Of a stretch of DNA of 64,000 nucleotides, positions 9,187 through 16,943 are shown one piece after another (the first letter of the stretch is position 1; every line of letters begins with the position of its first letter). The DNA is from Pseudonocardia oceani (lineage in GTDB: Bacteria; Actinomycetota; Actinomycetes; Mycobacteriales; Pseudonocardiaceae). The notes beneath the pieces were generated by a model, which did no database searches, was not told the origin of the DNA, and was given only the letters and a program-made list of their open reading frames with translations. Location: positions 1-64,000 of the forward strand of contig NZ_JADQDF010000002.1 of the NCBI RefSeq assembly GCF_019263585.2, read 5' to 3'. Both the position numbers and the translations under genes were made by a program.

Positions 9187-9250
9187 GTGATGCCGTGATC
9201 TGGTGATGCCGTCACAGGATCACCTGGTGATTGGATCACGGCGTGATGGT
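9187..9250. repeat. Eight 8-bp GTGAT/ATCAC units: candidate centromere
   Basis: Pentamers start exactly every 8 bp: GTGAT at 9187, 9195 and 9203, GTCAC at 9211, ATCAC at 9219, GTGAT at 9227, ATCAC at 9235, GTGAT at 9243. ATCAC is the reverse complement of GTGAT, so the units are in direct and inverted orientation. RHH proteins of the omega type bind arrays of ATCAC heptads in both orientations in plasmid centromeres (known for pSM19035). An RHH protein gene and parA begin 22 bp away, so this array is probably the partition site. It is framed by two GCTTCC palindromes. Confidence 0.8.
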
Positions 9251-9270
9251 GTGCTTCCGTCGGAAGCACC
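9251..9270. repeat. GCTTCC palindrome, copy 3
   Basis: GTGCTTCCGTCGGAAGCAC follows the array with no gap and sits two bases from the 3' end of the RHH gene, so it may also end that transcript. Confidence 0.7.
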
Positions 9271-9271
9271 G

Positions 9272-9706
9272 TCAGCTCAGCGGTCTCCCGGTGGGCAGCG
9301 ATCCGCCGGGCCGGGCGGGGATCTCGTCGACGCCGTGCGCGCGGCGGGTGGCGTCGATGTGGCGGCGCATGGCCGCCTCGACCCACGCGGAGAAGGTGCG
9401 GTACTCCCCCCGCGCGATCCAGAACGCGTCTTTTGCCTGCTCGGCGAGGTCGGCGGAGACGTTCACCGTGACCTTCCGGGACCGGCCGGCACCCCCTGAC
9501 CCAAAAAACGGTTCCGTTTCTGGCAACGGTTCCGTTTCTGGCGTTGTAGCCGTTGCTGGGGTTGTTGGGGTTGCTGGCAACGGGTCCGTTGTTGGGGTTG
9601 CTGGTTTCGGTTCCGTTGCTGGCCGGCCGGGGCGGGACTCGGCCGGGATGGCAGGGTGCCCGCCGCTGAGGGCGGAGGGCCGAGGCTGGCGTCGCGGCGG
9701 CGTCAT
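9272..9706 (-). CDS. RHH centromere-binding protein (ParB-like)
   Basis: 144 residues. The first ~75 are a Pro/Thr/Glu-rich tail (repeats of ETEPLP type), and residues ~78-125 (KVTVNVSADLAEQAKDAF then SAWVEAAMRRHI) fit a ribbon-helix-helix fold: one strand and two helices. The ATG at 9706 overlaps the parA stop. Small RHH partners of ParA bind centromere arrays and repress the operon; the adjacent GTGAT array supports this. The tail is encoded partly by an 18-bp tandem repeat (9507-9542) that also occurs upstream of parA. Confidence 0.7.
   Translation of the reverse strand: MTPPRRQPRPSALSGGHPAIPAESRPGRPATEPKPATPTTDPLPATPTTPATATTPETEPLPETEPFFGSGGAGRSRKVTVNVSADLAEQAKDAFWIARGEYRTFSAWVEAAMRRHIDATRRAHGVDEIPARPGGSLPTGRPLS
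9507..9542. repeat. 18-bp tandem repeat within RHH gene
   Basis: Two tandem copies of AACGGTTCCGTTTCTGGC. The same 18-bp unit, again twice, occurs upstream of parA at 10605-10639, so the pair brackets the parA/RHH operon. Confidence 0.75.
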
Positions 9707-10506
9707 CGGGGTCGGGTTCCTTCCAGGATGTGGCTCAGGTAGCCGTCGTAGGTGTCGGCCAGAGCGGCGGCCGCGGGGGTGTTCCACTCGTCGAGTCCGG
9801 TGCCGGCCTCGACGGCCTCGGCGATCCAGGTGGCCTTGGGCACCGGTGGTTGCCACACCGGTGCCGGCGCGCGCTCCAGCAGCTCGGCGAACCAGTGCCG
9901 CTGGCGGCGGGTCCGCTCGAAGGAGTTCACGATGACGCCGGCGACGTCGAGGTCGGGGTTGGAGTAGCGGTGCACCGCGGCCAGGGTGGACAGCAGCCGG
10001 GCGATGCCGTCGGATGAGAACAGCGCGGCGGTCGTCACGATGACCACGCGATCCGCCGCGGTCAGCGCGTTGACCGTGAGCAGGTCCAGGGCCGGCGGGC
10101 AGTCCAGCAGCACCAGGCCGTAGCGCCGGGCCCCGTCGAGGGCCTGGTGCGCGGCGAAGGCCTCCCGCAGCCGGTGCTCGCGCCCCGGGCCCATCGTGAC
10201 CAGCTCGGCGCCGACGTCGGCGAGGGTGTCCCCGCCGGAGGGCAGCACGTCCACGTGTTCCCACCCGGTACCGGTGATGACGTCGCCGAGCACCGCGTCG
10301 CTGCGCGCGGACAGCACGTCGGCGACGGTCTCGGTCCCGTCCGCGTCCGGGGCGTGGCCGAGCAGGGTGGTGGTGGTGTTCGCCTGCGGGTCGAGGTCAC
10401 CGATCAGGGTGGCCACGCCGCGCAGGTGCGCGGCGCGGGCGAGGTTGAGGGCGGTCGTCGTCTTGCCGACCCCGCCCTTCTGGTTGCACAAGGCCACGAC
10501 CAGCAT
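9703..10506 (-). CDS. parA: Partition ATPase ParA (locus 1)
   Basis: 267 residues from the ATG at 10506, which has GAAGGG upstream. The deviant Walker A NQKGGVGKTT begins at residue 8, followed by LIGDLDPQANTT (A') and YGLVLLDCPPALD (Walker B), all canonical for type Ib ParA. The protein drives plasmid segregation by forming dynamic ATP-dependent nucleoid gradients with its RHH partner. Stop overlaps the RHH start. A longer start at 10575 is possible but runs into the repeat-rich upstream region. Confidence 0.9.
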   Translation of the reverse strand: MLVVALCNQKGGVGKTTTALNLARAAHLRGVATLIGDLDPQANTTTTLLGHAPDADGTETVADVLSARSDAVLGDVITGTGWEHVDVLPSGGDTLADVGAELVTMGPGREHRLREAFAAHQALDGARRYGLVLLDCPPALDLLTVNALTAADRVVIVTTAALFSSDGIARLLSTLAAVHRYSNPDLDVAGVIVNSFERTRRQRHWFAELLERAPAPVWQPPVPKATWIAEAVEAGTGLDEWNTPAAAALADTYDGYLSHILEGTRPR

Positions 10507-10604
10507 CGGAACCCTTCCGGCCGTTTCTGGAAAACGGTGGCGTAGATGGCGTTGCCACCGTAACCAGCGTTGCAAGCAACGCCACCGTTGCTGGCGTTGC
10601 TGGG

Positions 10605-10639
10605 AACGGTTCCGTTTCTGGGAACGGTTCCGTTCCGGG
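10605..10639. repeat. 18-bp tandem repeat upstream of parA
   Basis: AACGGTTCCGTTTCTGGG followed by AACGGTTCCGTTCCGGG, nearly identical to the pair inside the RHH gene 1.1 kb away. Being upstream of parA, it could be an autoregulatory operator. Confidence 0.65.
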
Positions 10640-10646
10640 CCTGGCG

Positions 10647-10666
10647 TTGACGCGCGTACGCGTCAA
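10647..10666. repeat. TTGACGCG palindrome, copy A
   Basis: TTGACGCGCGTACGCGTCAA, a variant with two extra bases at the centre, between parA and the FolD-like gene. Confidence 0.7.
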
Positions 10667-10684
10667 CCGGGGCGGGGCTGTGGG

Positions 10685-10705
10685 GGTGCTTCCGGCGGAA
10701 GCACC
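10685..10705. repeat. GCTTCC palindrome, copy 4
   Basis: A perfect copy with GG/CC outer bases, intergenic, 50 bp beyond the stop of the FolD-like gene and so possibly its terminator. Confidence 0.75.
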
Positions 10706-10755
10706 CGACCGACGACGCAGCTGACACGGTCGGGTGGGGGGCGTTGGGGTTCGGT

Positions 10756-12093
10756 TCAGTGCAGCTCTGGGCCCTCGTCGTGGCCGCGCTCCGGAGGGGC
10801 TGGGTCGGCCGGACGGGACGGGCTCTGTGTCTGGTCGTCGGCGCGGTCGGGGCCCGTCGGCTCCAGGGCCCGGTCCGAGCGGTCGGCGTCGCGGTGTGGT
10901 CGTGGCGCATCGAGTGCGCGGCGGACCTCGGCGAGGGTGTCTCGGATCTGGTCGATCGTGCGCGTCGGACCCTGTGGGTCTGCGGCGGTGCTCGGTGGGG
11001 GTGCTTCCGGCGGAAGCACCGGCGAGGGCGCAGTCAGCGTCTGTCGTTCGAGTTCGACGTCGTCGGGCTCTCGGGCGGGGTGTGGGGGAGGGGCGGCGGC
11101 GCGGTCTCTGCCGGTGCTCGCCGGTTCGGCCGCCGGCGGCGGGGTGAGGTCGACCAGCTCGGCGACGGTGCGGTGCGCGGTCGTTAGGGTCGCCGGCTCG
11201 GCGATGTCGACGGGGTGGTCGGCGCGGATCGGCGGGAGGTAGCGCCACGGGGCGAGGTGGGGCGCCGCCTGTTGGACGGTGAGGCGTTCGGCGAGGGTCG
11301 CCATCTCGACCGGGCCGACGCCGCCGGGTACCGGGTTGATGGCGGCCGGGAGGTGCGCGGCGGCGGGGTCGACGTCGCCGCGGGCGCCGTCGGGCTGCGG
11401 GATGAACCCGGCGTCGACGACGAGTCGGTGGCCGGTGTGGAGGTGCTCGGCGGTGAGCAGGCCTGCGTGGCCGGTCGTGGAGATCACGATGTCGACGTCA
11501 CGGAGCTGGCGCAGGTCGTGGCCCTTGTCGAGTTCGAGCGGGGTGTGGCCGTGCTCGCGCAGCAGCCGGACGACGCCGCTGCCGACGAACCCGAGGGCGC
11601 CGACGACGGCGATGTCGGTGTCGGGGGTGAGGAAGGGGTGCGCGATCCGGACGATCCCGTCGGCGGTGGCGCAGGCCAGACGGGGGGAGTCGGCGCCGAG
11701 GGCGTCGATGTCCTTGGTCGGCTCGATGAGGTCGAGGGCGTCACGCAGCCGTGGTGGCGGCGGGGTCTGGACGATGATCGCGGCGATGTCGCTGGCTTCG
11801 TTGGCCGCGGCGAGGCGGTCGACGAGCTCGCCGGGTTCGGTCGTGTCGGGGATGGCGAGGCTGTCGACCCGCGCGCCGAGCGCGGTGAACATGCGGACCT
11901 TCTGCTCGGCCGAGATCACCGCGGCGGGCACACGGGCGGCCCAGGCGTCCGACGTGCTCGCGGTGAATCGCAGGATGAGCACGCGGGTTCCCCGCTCGAG
12001 GATGGCCTGGCGGAACGGCTCCTGGTAGGCGGCGAGGACCTCGCGCAGGATGGCGCGTCCGGGCACCCGTAGCTGATGTTGGGGTGCGCTCAC
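10756..12093 (-). CDS. FolD-like NAD(P)-binding protein with long tail
   Basis: 445 residues starting at a GTG that overlaps the upstream stop (GTGA). Residues 1-290 resemble bifunctional methylenetetrahydrofolate dehydrogenase/cyclohydrolase FolD: AAIIVQTPPPPRLRDALDLI, EPTKDIDAL and NPVPGGVGPVEMATLAERL are clear family blocks. The FolD tyrosine/lysine active-site segment and the GRSxxVGxP loop are changed, so activity may differ. The last ~150 residues are Pro-rich and include a palindrome copy (VLPPEAP). It is the third gene of an operon with an amidase and a hypothetical protein. Confidence 0.7.
   Translation of the reverse strand: MSAPQHQLRVPGRAILREVLAAYQEPFRQAILERGTRVLILRFTASTSDAWAARVPAAVISAEQKVRMFTALGARVDSLAIPDTTEPGELVDRLAAANEASDIAAIIVQTPPPPRLRDALDLIEPTKDIDALGADSPRLACATADGIVRIAHPFLTPDTDIAVVGALGFVGSGVVRLLREHGHTPLELDKGHDLRQLRDVDIVISTTGHAGLLTAEHLHTGHRLVVDAGFIPQPDGARGDVDPAAAHLPAAINPVPGGVGPVEMATLAERLTVQQAAPHLAPWRYLPPIRADHPVDIAEPATLTTAHRTVAELVDLTPPPAAEPASTGRDRAAAPPPHPAREPDDVELERQTLTAPSPVLPPEAPPPSTAADPQGPTRTIDQIRDTLAEVRRALDAPRPHRDADRSDRALEPTGPDRADDQTQSPSRPADPAPPERGHDEGPELH
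11000..11020. repeat. GCTTCC palindrome, copy 5
   Basis: Perfect 21-bp copy inside the disordered tail of the FolD-like gene, read on the minus strand as VLPPEAP. Confidence 0.75.
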
Positions 12094-12632
12094 TCGGTGG
12101 CGGCCCGTGGCGCCGGTGCCGGCCACGCCTGCAGCTCGTCGGTCACGGGGCGCAGGACGAGGAACCGCTGTAGTGCCGCGGCGCGGTGGGGCCGGAGAAG
12201 TCGGTGGTCGTGCACGTCGTCGTGCACGACGTCGTCGTGGTCCCAGCTGGGGAACAGCTGGGTGAGGGTGTCCGCGCCGGCGACGTCGTAGGTGGAGAAG
12301 TCGCCGTGGTGGACGTACCAGCGCAGCGCCGAGGGCGGCCACGCGGCGGGTAGCAGGGTGGCGCGGACGGCCCCGACGACGCCGGGGATGTCGGTGGTGA
12401 TGCCGAGGCCGCGGGGGTTGTCGCGGAGTTCGCTGAGGACGACGTAGCCGCGGGTCGGTTCCCCGCGCGCGTCGTCGGCGACGAGCCGGACCCGGGCCAA
12501 GCAGTGGGCGGTGGCGCCGCGGCGGTGCGGCCAGCGCAGCAGGGCGCTGCTCATCGCCGTGATAGTGCCCCCCGGATCGTGGTCGGGCCCGCGCGCGTCT
12601 GCGGACGGGTGCAGGACGGGTCGGTCGGTCAC
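12090..12632 (-). CDS. Hypothetical protein in amidase/FolD-like operon (180 aa)
   Basis: The GTG at 12632 overlaps the amidase stop and has GGAGG at the right distance, so it is preferred over the internal ATG at 12554. The protein reads ARVRLVADDARGEPTRGYVV, then an extended beta-rich middle and a C-terminal HHGDFSTYDV segment with many aromatic and acidic residues. I do not recognise the family. Its overlap with both neighbours means the three products are made together. Confidence 0.55.
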   Translation of the reverse strand: MTDRPVLHPSADARGPDHDPGGTITAMSSALLRWPHRRGATAHCLARVRLVADDARGEPTRGYVVLSELRDNPRGLGITTDIPGVVGAVRATLLPAAWPPSALRWYVHHGDFSTYDVAGADTLTQLFPSWDHDDVVHDDVHDHRLLRPHRAAALQRFLVLRPVTDELQAWPAPAPRAATE

Positions 12633-13855
12633 GCGAGCCTCCGGTCCGGGTGGTCCGTGCCGGCGTGGTCGCGGTGTATCGGGGCCGTCGACGCGGCCGG
12701 GCAGGTCGCGGCCAGGTCCAGCAGCGCGCGGTCGGCGCCGGGTCGGGCGACGATCTGGAGCCCGACGGGGGCGCCGTCGTGGGTGAAACCGGCCGGGACG
12801 CTGATGGCGGGATGACCGGAGAGGTTGAACGCCCAGGTGAGCGCCACGCTGAACCGTGGCCCGGGGCCGTCGTGGCCGTGCGGCCGCCCGGGCGTGGTGG
12901 GGGTGAACAGGAGATCGGTGGCGCCGAACAGGTCCGCGAGGCGCTGGGCGTTGTCGGCCTGCAGGTCGGCCGCGGCGACGCGCTCGGCGGCGGCCGCGGT
13001 CGGGGACCGCAGCGTCGACCAGGCGCGGGCGGGGTCGCGCAGCTGCACCGACCGGGTGGCCCAGCGCAGCCCGAGTCGACGGGCGAGGCGCGCGGCCGCG
13101 GCTCGGGCGACCTCGACGACCTCGGGGTCGAGTTCGGCGGCGGCGTAACCGAGGTCGGCGGACCACGTCACGGTGCGCGGCTCGACGACCTCGGGGAGCG
13201 GGCCGAGGACCAGATCGGCCCACAGCCGCAGATCGCGCGGGTCGCGGGCCAGCGGCGCGGGCACCGCCGGGGCCCCGGGCGCGCCGGGCGCCCCGAGCGC
13301 GGTGCTGGGCTTGTACCCGAAGATCCCGCACCAGGCGGCGGGGATGCGCGCGGATCCGGCGCCGTCGCTGCCGGTGGCCAGCGCGACGATGCCGGCGGCG
13401 ACGGCGGCCGCGGATCCGGCCGAGGATCCTCCGGGCGAGAGATCCCCGCGCCAGGGGTTGCGGGTCGGGCCGCGGTCGGTGTGGCCCCAGGTCTGGGCGC
13501 CGGGCCCGCGCGGGGTGGAGGTCAGCCCGATCGGTACCGCCCCGGCGGCGAGCAGGGTGCGCGCCTGCGCGCCGGCCAGCCCGTGGTGGCCCTTCACGAC
13601 GATCGGGACCCCGGCGAGCGGCCCGTGCCGCCCGGCCGCGAGGTGTTCGTGGGCGGCCGCGGCGGTGTCCGCGGGGTGGTCGACGAACGCGCGCAGCCAG
13701 TCGTCGCCGAGGGCCCGGCGCTGCAGGGCGTCGCGGACTGCGGCGGCGCGGCCGAGGTCGCCGTCGGCGATGGCACGGGCGGTGTCGACCGCGGCGGCGG
13801 GTGGGGACGGGGCGGCGTCGGCGGGATCTACCTCCTGTGCGGGTGGGCGACCCAC
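12629..13855 (-). CDS. Amidase signature family enzyme
   Basis: About 408 residues. The amidase-signature triad is visible: Lys in IVVKGHHG, and the Ser-rich loop LSPGGSSAGSAAAVAAG followed by GSDGAGSARIPAAWCG. These enzymes hydrolyse C-N bonds in amides, carbamates or acyl-amino compounds; the substrate here is unknown. The protein is slightly short for the family and ends overlapping the next gene. Start is uncertain: GTG 13855 lacks an obvious Shine-Dalgarno and the frame stays open to 13921, next to palindrome copy B. Confidence 0.8.
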   Translation of the reverse strand: MGRPPAQEVDPADAAPSPPAAAVDTARAIADGDLGRAAAVRDALQRRALGDDWLRAFVDHPADTAAAAHEHLAAGRHGPLAGVPIVVKGHHGLAGAQARTLLAAGAVPIGLTSTPRGPGAQTWGHTDRGPTRNPWRGDLSPGGSSAGSAAAVAAGIVALATGSDGAGSARIPAAWCGIFGYKPSTALGAPGAPGAPAVPAPLARDPRDLRLWADLVLGPLPEVVEPRTVTWSADLGYAAAELDPEVVEVARAAAARLARRLGLRWATRSVQLRDPARAWSTLRSPTAAAAERVAAADLQADNAQRLADLFGATDLLFTPTTPGRPHGHDGPGPRFSVALTWAFNLSGHPAISVPAGFTHDGAPVGLQIVARPGADRALLDLAATCPAASTAPIHRDHAGTDHPDRRLA

Positions 13856-13908
13856 TGTAGGCGAGATCGCCCAGGTCAGGGGCCTACTGGCCGGGGCAGG
13901 GGCCTGGG

Positions 13909-13926
13909 TTGACGCGTACACGTCAA
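13909..13926. repeat. TTGACGCG palindrome, copy B
   Basis: TTGACGCGTACACGTCAA; one base breaks symmetry. The minus-strand RHH gene uses the TGA inside it (13923-13925) as its stop. Confidence 0.75.
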
Positions 13927-14270
13927 TCGCCGCTTCCGGTGGAAGTGGGCGGGTCGCCGAGGCCGCGGCCGCGGGGGAGCTGGCGCGGGTCCGCGGGCCA
14001 GGGCCGGCCGTCGTTGTAGAGCTCGGCCAGGCGCGCGGCGTGGGCCTCGACGGCCTCGGTGAGGAACTGGCGCAGGGTGTAGCGCTCGCCCACGGCGCGG
14101 GTGACGCCGTTGCACACCGAGCGGGTCAGGTCCCGCACGGCGGGCCGCACGCTGGTCTGGAGCAGCACCCACTCGCCGGCCGTCCGGTCGGGGGTGCTTC
14201 CGGCGGAAGCACCCCCGACGTCGCGGTCCTCGCCGTCGGTGGGGTCGTCGTGGGTCGTGCGTGGGCTCAT
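13923..14270 (-). CDS. RHH-type small protein of partition locus 2
   Basis: 115 residues; ATG overlaps the parA stop. A disordered N-terminal ~35 residues, partly encoded by a GCTTCC palindrome, precedes a probable RHH or small helical DNA-binding region (RYTLRQFLTEAVEAHAARL) and a basic proline-rich end. As the third gene of ParB-ParA-RHH it may be an extra centromere or operator-binding factor. Its role beside a full ParB is unclear. Confidence 0.6.
   Translation of the reverse strand: MSPRTTHDDPTDGEDRDVGGASAGSTPDRTAGEWVLLQTSVRPAVRDLTRSVCNGVTRAVGERYTLRQFLTEAVEAHAARLAELYNDGRPWPADPRQLPRGRGLGDPPTSTGSGD
13931..13946. repeat. GCTTCC palindrome, copy 6 (degenerate)
   Basis: CGCTTCCGGTGGAAGTG near the end of the RHH gene; only the GCTTCC/GGAAG cores remain. 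Confidence 0.5.
14187..14219. repeat. GCTTCC palindrome, copy 7, with long arms
   Basis: A stem of 16 bp on each side of one central base, the outer bases GTCGGG/CCCGAC extending the core. It lies in the N-terminal coding part of the RHH gene (read as GGASAGSTP), so such a stable hairpin is tolerated inside a coding region. Confidence 0.75.
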
Positions 14271-15064
14271 CGGGTGGGGGCGCCGAGGACTCCGGCGGCG
14301 AGCAGGTGCTCGACCACGGCGGCGAGATCGGCGGTGACCGGTTCGGCCGGGGCGTAGACGACCAGCGGCAGCTGCGCGCTGTAGGCCTCGGGGACGCGCA
14401 CCGAGCGGCGCACGGGTGGCGCGACGAGGTCGCCCCAGCCCTCGCGGACCTGGTCGAGCACGTCGGTGTAGTAGCGGCCGCTGCCGCCGGGGACGATCGA
14501 GGGGACGACCGAGGCCAGGCGCAGCGTCGGGTTGTAGGCCGCGGCGACCTGGCCGACGGTGCTCTCGAACGCCGACACCGCGCCGGCCTCCTTCTCCATC
14601 GGCGCGAACACGGTGACCGCGACGTCGGCGGCGACCAGGGCGGCGACGGTGACGGTGCTCAACGAGCCGGGGCAATCGATGAGGGTGATGCCGGGGTCCC
14701 CGCTCGTCGCGGCGTCGGCGGCCAGGGCCATCCGTAGCCGCTGCTCGCCGCCCAGCACGCGGGCGAGGGTGACGTCGGCGCCCTCCATCTCCGCGCGGCG
14801 CGCGGGGACCAGGGTCAGGCCGTCGACGGCGGCCACGGCGCGGTCGGCGTCGGCGATCGCGGCGTTGTGGAACAGCACGTCGCTGATCGTGGGCCCGTCG
14901 GCGGGTTCGGGGTGGCCGAGCCAGTGCGAGGCGTTGGCCTGGGCGTCGAGGTCGATCACGCGGACCCGGCGGCCGGTGACCTGCGCGAGCCGGGCGGCGG
15001 CGTTGACCACCAGTGTGGTCTTGCCGGCGCTGCCGCCCTGGTTGCCTACGGCGATGACGGTCAT
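14267..15064 (-). CDS. parA: ParA-family partition ATPase (locus 2)
   Basis: 265 residues. The Walker A is GNQGGSAGKTT at residues 7-17, departing from the usual KGGVGKTT by losing the signature lysine before GG, so ATP handling may differ from ParA of locus 1. VIDLDAQANASHW and GITLIDCPGSL follow in the expected places. The ATG at 15064 overlaps the parB stop and its own stop overlaps the RHH start. Confidence 0.85.
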   Translation of the reverse strand: MTVIAVGNQGGSAGKTTLVVNAAARLAQVTGRRVRVIDLDAQANASHWLGHPEPADGPTISDVLFHNAAIADADRAVAAVDGLTLVPARRAEMEGADVTLARVLGGEQRLRMALAADAATSGDPGITLIDCPGSLSTVTVAALVAADVAVTVFAPMEKEAGAVSAFESTVGQVAAAYNPTLRLASVVPSIVPGGSGRYYTDVLDQVREGWGDLVAPPVRRSVRVPEAYSAQLPLVVYAPAEPVTADLAAVVEHLLAAGVLGAPTR

Positions 15065-16776
15065 CGGGGGGTTCCCTCCACGTGCGGGGCGCTTCCGCTG
15101 GAAGCACCTTCCTGGGTGCCCAGACGGCGCTCGTCGTCGGGGGTGAGGTCGTATCCGGCGTGCACGGCCAGGCGGCGGACGTGGCGGCACTCGCGGGCGG
15201 TCCACGCGCGGGTGGTCCAGGTGGCGCCCCAGCCCAGCGCGTTCTCGATCTCGGCGAGCGCGACGGCGACGGCGGCGCGGCGCACGGGCAGCCGCCCGGC
15301 GCCGGCCTGGGCCTCGAGCCAGGCGCTGATCGGGTCCTCGATGTCGTCGCGGTCGAACTCGGCGAGCGGGGCGCCGACCCACTCGGCGGCCCGGTCGACC
15401 ACCTCGTAGGGCTCGACGCTGTGGTCGACGAGCAGGGTGTCGGCCAGGATCTCCACGGCCAGCTCGGGGTCGAGCTGCCCGGTGACCAGCCGCGCGCACG
15501 CGCTGTCGCGGGCGTCGGCCGCGGCCCGGGCGGCGTCGGCGCGGCGCTGCTCGGCGCGGCGCTGCTCCTCCCGCTCCCGAGCCTGTTCGTCGTCGGGTTC
15601 CCCGGTCGCCCCACCGGGGCCGCCGGTGGTGCCGGCGGGGGTGCTTCCGCCGGAAGCACCCGGCCCGACCGGGACGAAGTTGTCGCCCTCGCCCGTTCCG
15701 GGGCTGGTGTGCTCGCGCAGCTGGCGGGTGTACCAGGTGAGGCGCACGTTGGGGCCGTAGGTGGCGACGTGCGCGAGCGCGTCATCCGGGGCGGCCGGTG
15801 CGTCCTGCGCGGTGTCGGGCAGCTCGACGCCGGGCACGGTGTAGTCGCGGGTGAGCTTGTGGTGCCAGTACTGGGCGCCGAACTCGGTCTCGGGGTCGTC
15901 GATCAGCTCGATCCCGGCCGTGGTGAGCGCGGCGCGCAGCTGCTCGGCGCGCTCGCGGGCGCGCAGGGTGGCCAGGCGGGACTCGACGACCCCGCGGACC
16001 CCGCGCCAGTTCTCCTTGGTCGCCTGCGCCCAGGCCGAGGACAGCTCGTCGTCGGGCAGCTCCAACAGGCGCAGCGCGTCGGCGATGGTCAGGTCACCGG
16101 CGGTCAGCGCGGTGACGAGCTTGGCGGGCAGCCGCAGCAGCGAAAGCCGCTTGTGGACCTGACCGGGGCTGACCCCGGTCCCGGTGGCGATCTTCCGCTC
16201 GGACCAGCCGCGCTCGCGCAGGCGCCCGAACGCGGCCGCCTCCTCCATGGGGCTGAGGTCCTGGCGCTGCAGGTTCTCCACGAGCATCGTGATCAGCGCG
16301 TTGTCGACGTCGGCCAGGTCGTCGCGCACGATGATCGGAACCGTGGCCACCCCGGCGTGCAGAGCCCCGGCCCGGCGGCGGTGCCCGATCAGCACGATCC
16401 ACTCGGCGTCGGCCGGGTCGAGCACCGCGTCGGGGCGGGTGGCCAGGTACGCGGCGCGGGTCACGACCACGAGCGGCTGCAGGACGCCGGCCTCGGCGAT
16501 GGACGCGGCGATCTCCGTGACGTCCCCGACGTCACCGCGGGGGTTCTCCGGGTTGGGTGCGAGCCGGGCCACCTCGACCTCGACCCGGTCGGCGCCGGAA
16601 GGCTCCACCGCCGCGGCGATCGCGCCGAGGATCCCGGCTGCCGGGGCGCCGCCCGCGGAGGCGCCATCACCTCCCGCGGGAGTCCTCGCCTCCCCGGGGG
16701 CTGTGGCCGGGGAGGCCCCGCCGCGTCGTCCGATCCGGGCCGCCGCGGCCCCCTGCAAGCCTCGCTTGGTCGCCAT
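15061..16776 (-). CDS. parB: ParB/Spo0J-family partition protein
   Basis: 571 residues, longer than typical ParB. A disordered N-terminus is followed by the ParB nuclease-like domain (LAPNPENPRGD, IGHRRRAGAL, ENLQRQDLSPMEEAAAF), an HTH (SERKIATGTGVSPGQVHKRL) and a long C-terminal half with an Arg/Ala-rich helix and a second folded region. ParB binds parS and loads a clamp using CTP in the family; the TTGACGCG palindromes are candidate sites. Two GCTTCC palindromes lie in the coding region (15090-15108 and 15640-15660). Confidence 0.9.
   Translation of the reverse strand: MATKRGLQGAAAARIGRRGGASPATAPGEARTPAGGDGASAGGAPAAGILGAIAAAVEPSGADRVEVEVARLAPNPENPRGDVGDVTEIAASIAEAGVLQPLVVVTRAAYLATRPDAVLDPADAEWIVLIGHRRRAGALHAGVATVPIIVRDDLADVDNALITMLVENLQRQDLSPMEEAAAFGRLRERGWSERKIATGTGVSPGQVHKRLSLLRLPAKLVTALTAGDLTIADALRLLELPDDELSSAWAQATKENWRGVRGVVESRLATLRARERAEQLRAALTTAGIELIDDPETEFGAQYWHHKLTRDYTVPGVELPDTAQDAPAAPDDALAHVATYGPNVRLTWYTRQLREHTSPGTGEGDNFVPVGPGASGGSTPAGTTGGPGGATGEPDDEQAREREEQRRAEQRRADAARAAADARDSACARLVTGQLDPELAVEILADTLLVDHSVEPYEVVDRAAEWVGAPLAEFDRDDIEDPISAWLEAQAGAGRLPVRRAAVAVALAEIENALGWGATWTTRAWTARECRHVRRLAVHAGYDLTPDDERRLGTQEGASSGSAPHVEGTPR
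15090..15108. repeat. GCTTCC palindrome, copy 8
   Basis: GCGCTTCCGCTGGAAGCACC, imperfect, in the last 15 codons of parB. Confidence 0.6.
15640..15660. repeat. GCTTCC palindrome, copy 9
   Basis: Perfect copy in the linker between the ParB HTH region and its C-terminal domain, read as GASGGSTP. Confidence 0.75.
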
Positions 16777-16832
16777 GCTCCGCTCCCTGTCGTCCCCCGT
16801 GGGTCGCGTCCCGACGGAACGCCCCCGTGTGC

Positions 16833-16866
16833 AACCATTATCTATGGTTTATATGTATTTTGTCAA
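16833..16866 (-). promoter_or_regulatory. parB promoter with overlapping operator
   Basis: On the minus strand a consensus -35 TTGACA (16866-16861) is followed after exactly 17 bp by AGATAA (16843-16838). This AT-rich patch is striking in so GC-rich a window. An inverted repeat AACCAT-5-ATGGTT (16833-16849) covers the -10, a natural place for autorepression of the parB-parA-RHH operon. Confidence 0.75.
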
Positions 16867-16943
16867 CGCGGTGAGCGTGTCCGGCGGGTCGGCTACCAGG
16901 CGTTTCTTGGTGGTTGGGGTGGCGCCCCTCGGGCGCCACCTGC

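Larger units (their letters stand above)
10507..10755. promoter_or_regulatory. parA upstream region rich in repeats
   Basis: This gene-free stretch holds short repeats of GCGTTGC/CCACCGTT type (10530-10600), the duplicated 18-bp unit at 10605-10639 and two palindromes (10647-10666 and 10685-10705). GGAACGGTTCC cores are near-perfect palindromes and are good operator candidates for ParA or the RHH protein. No clean -35/-10 pair was identified. Confidence 0.5.
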
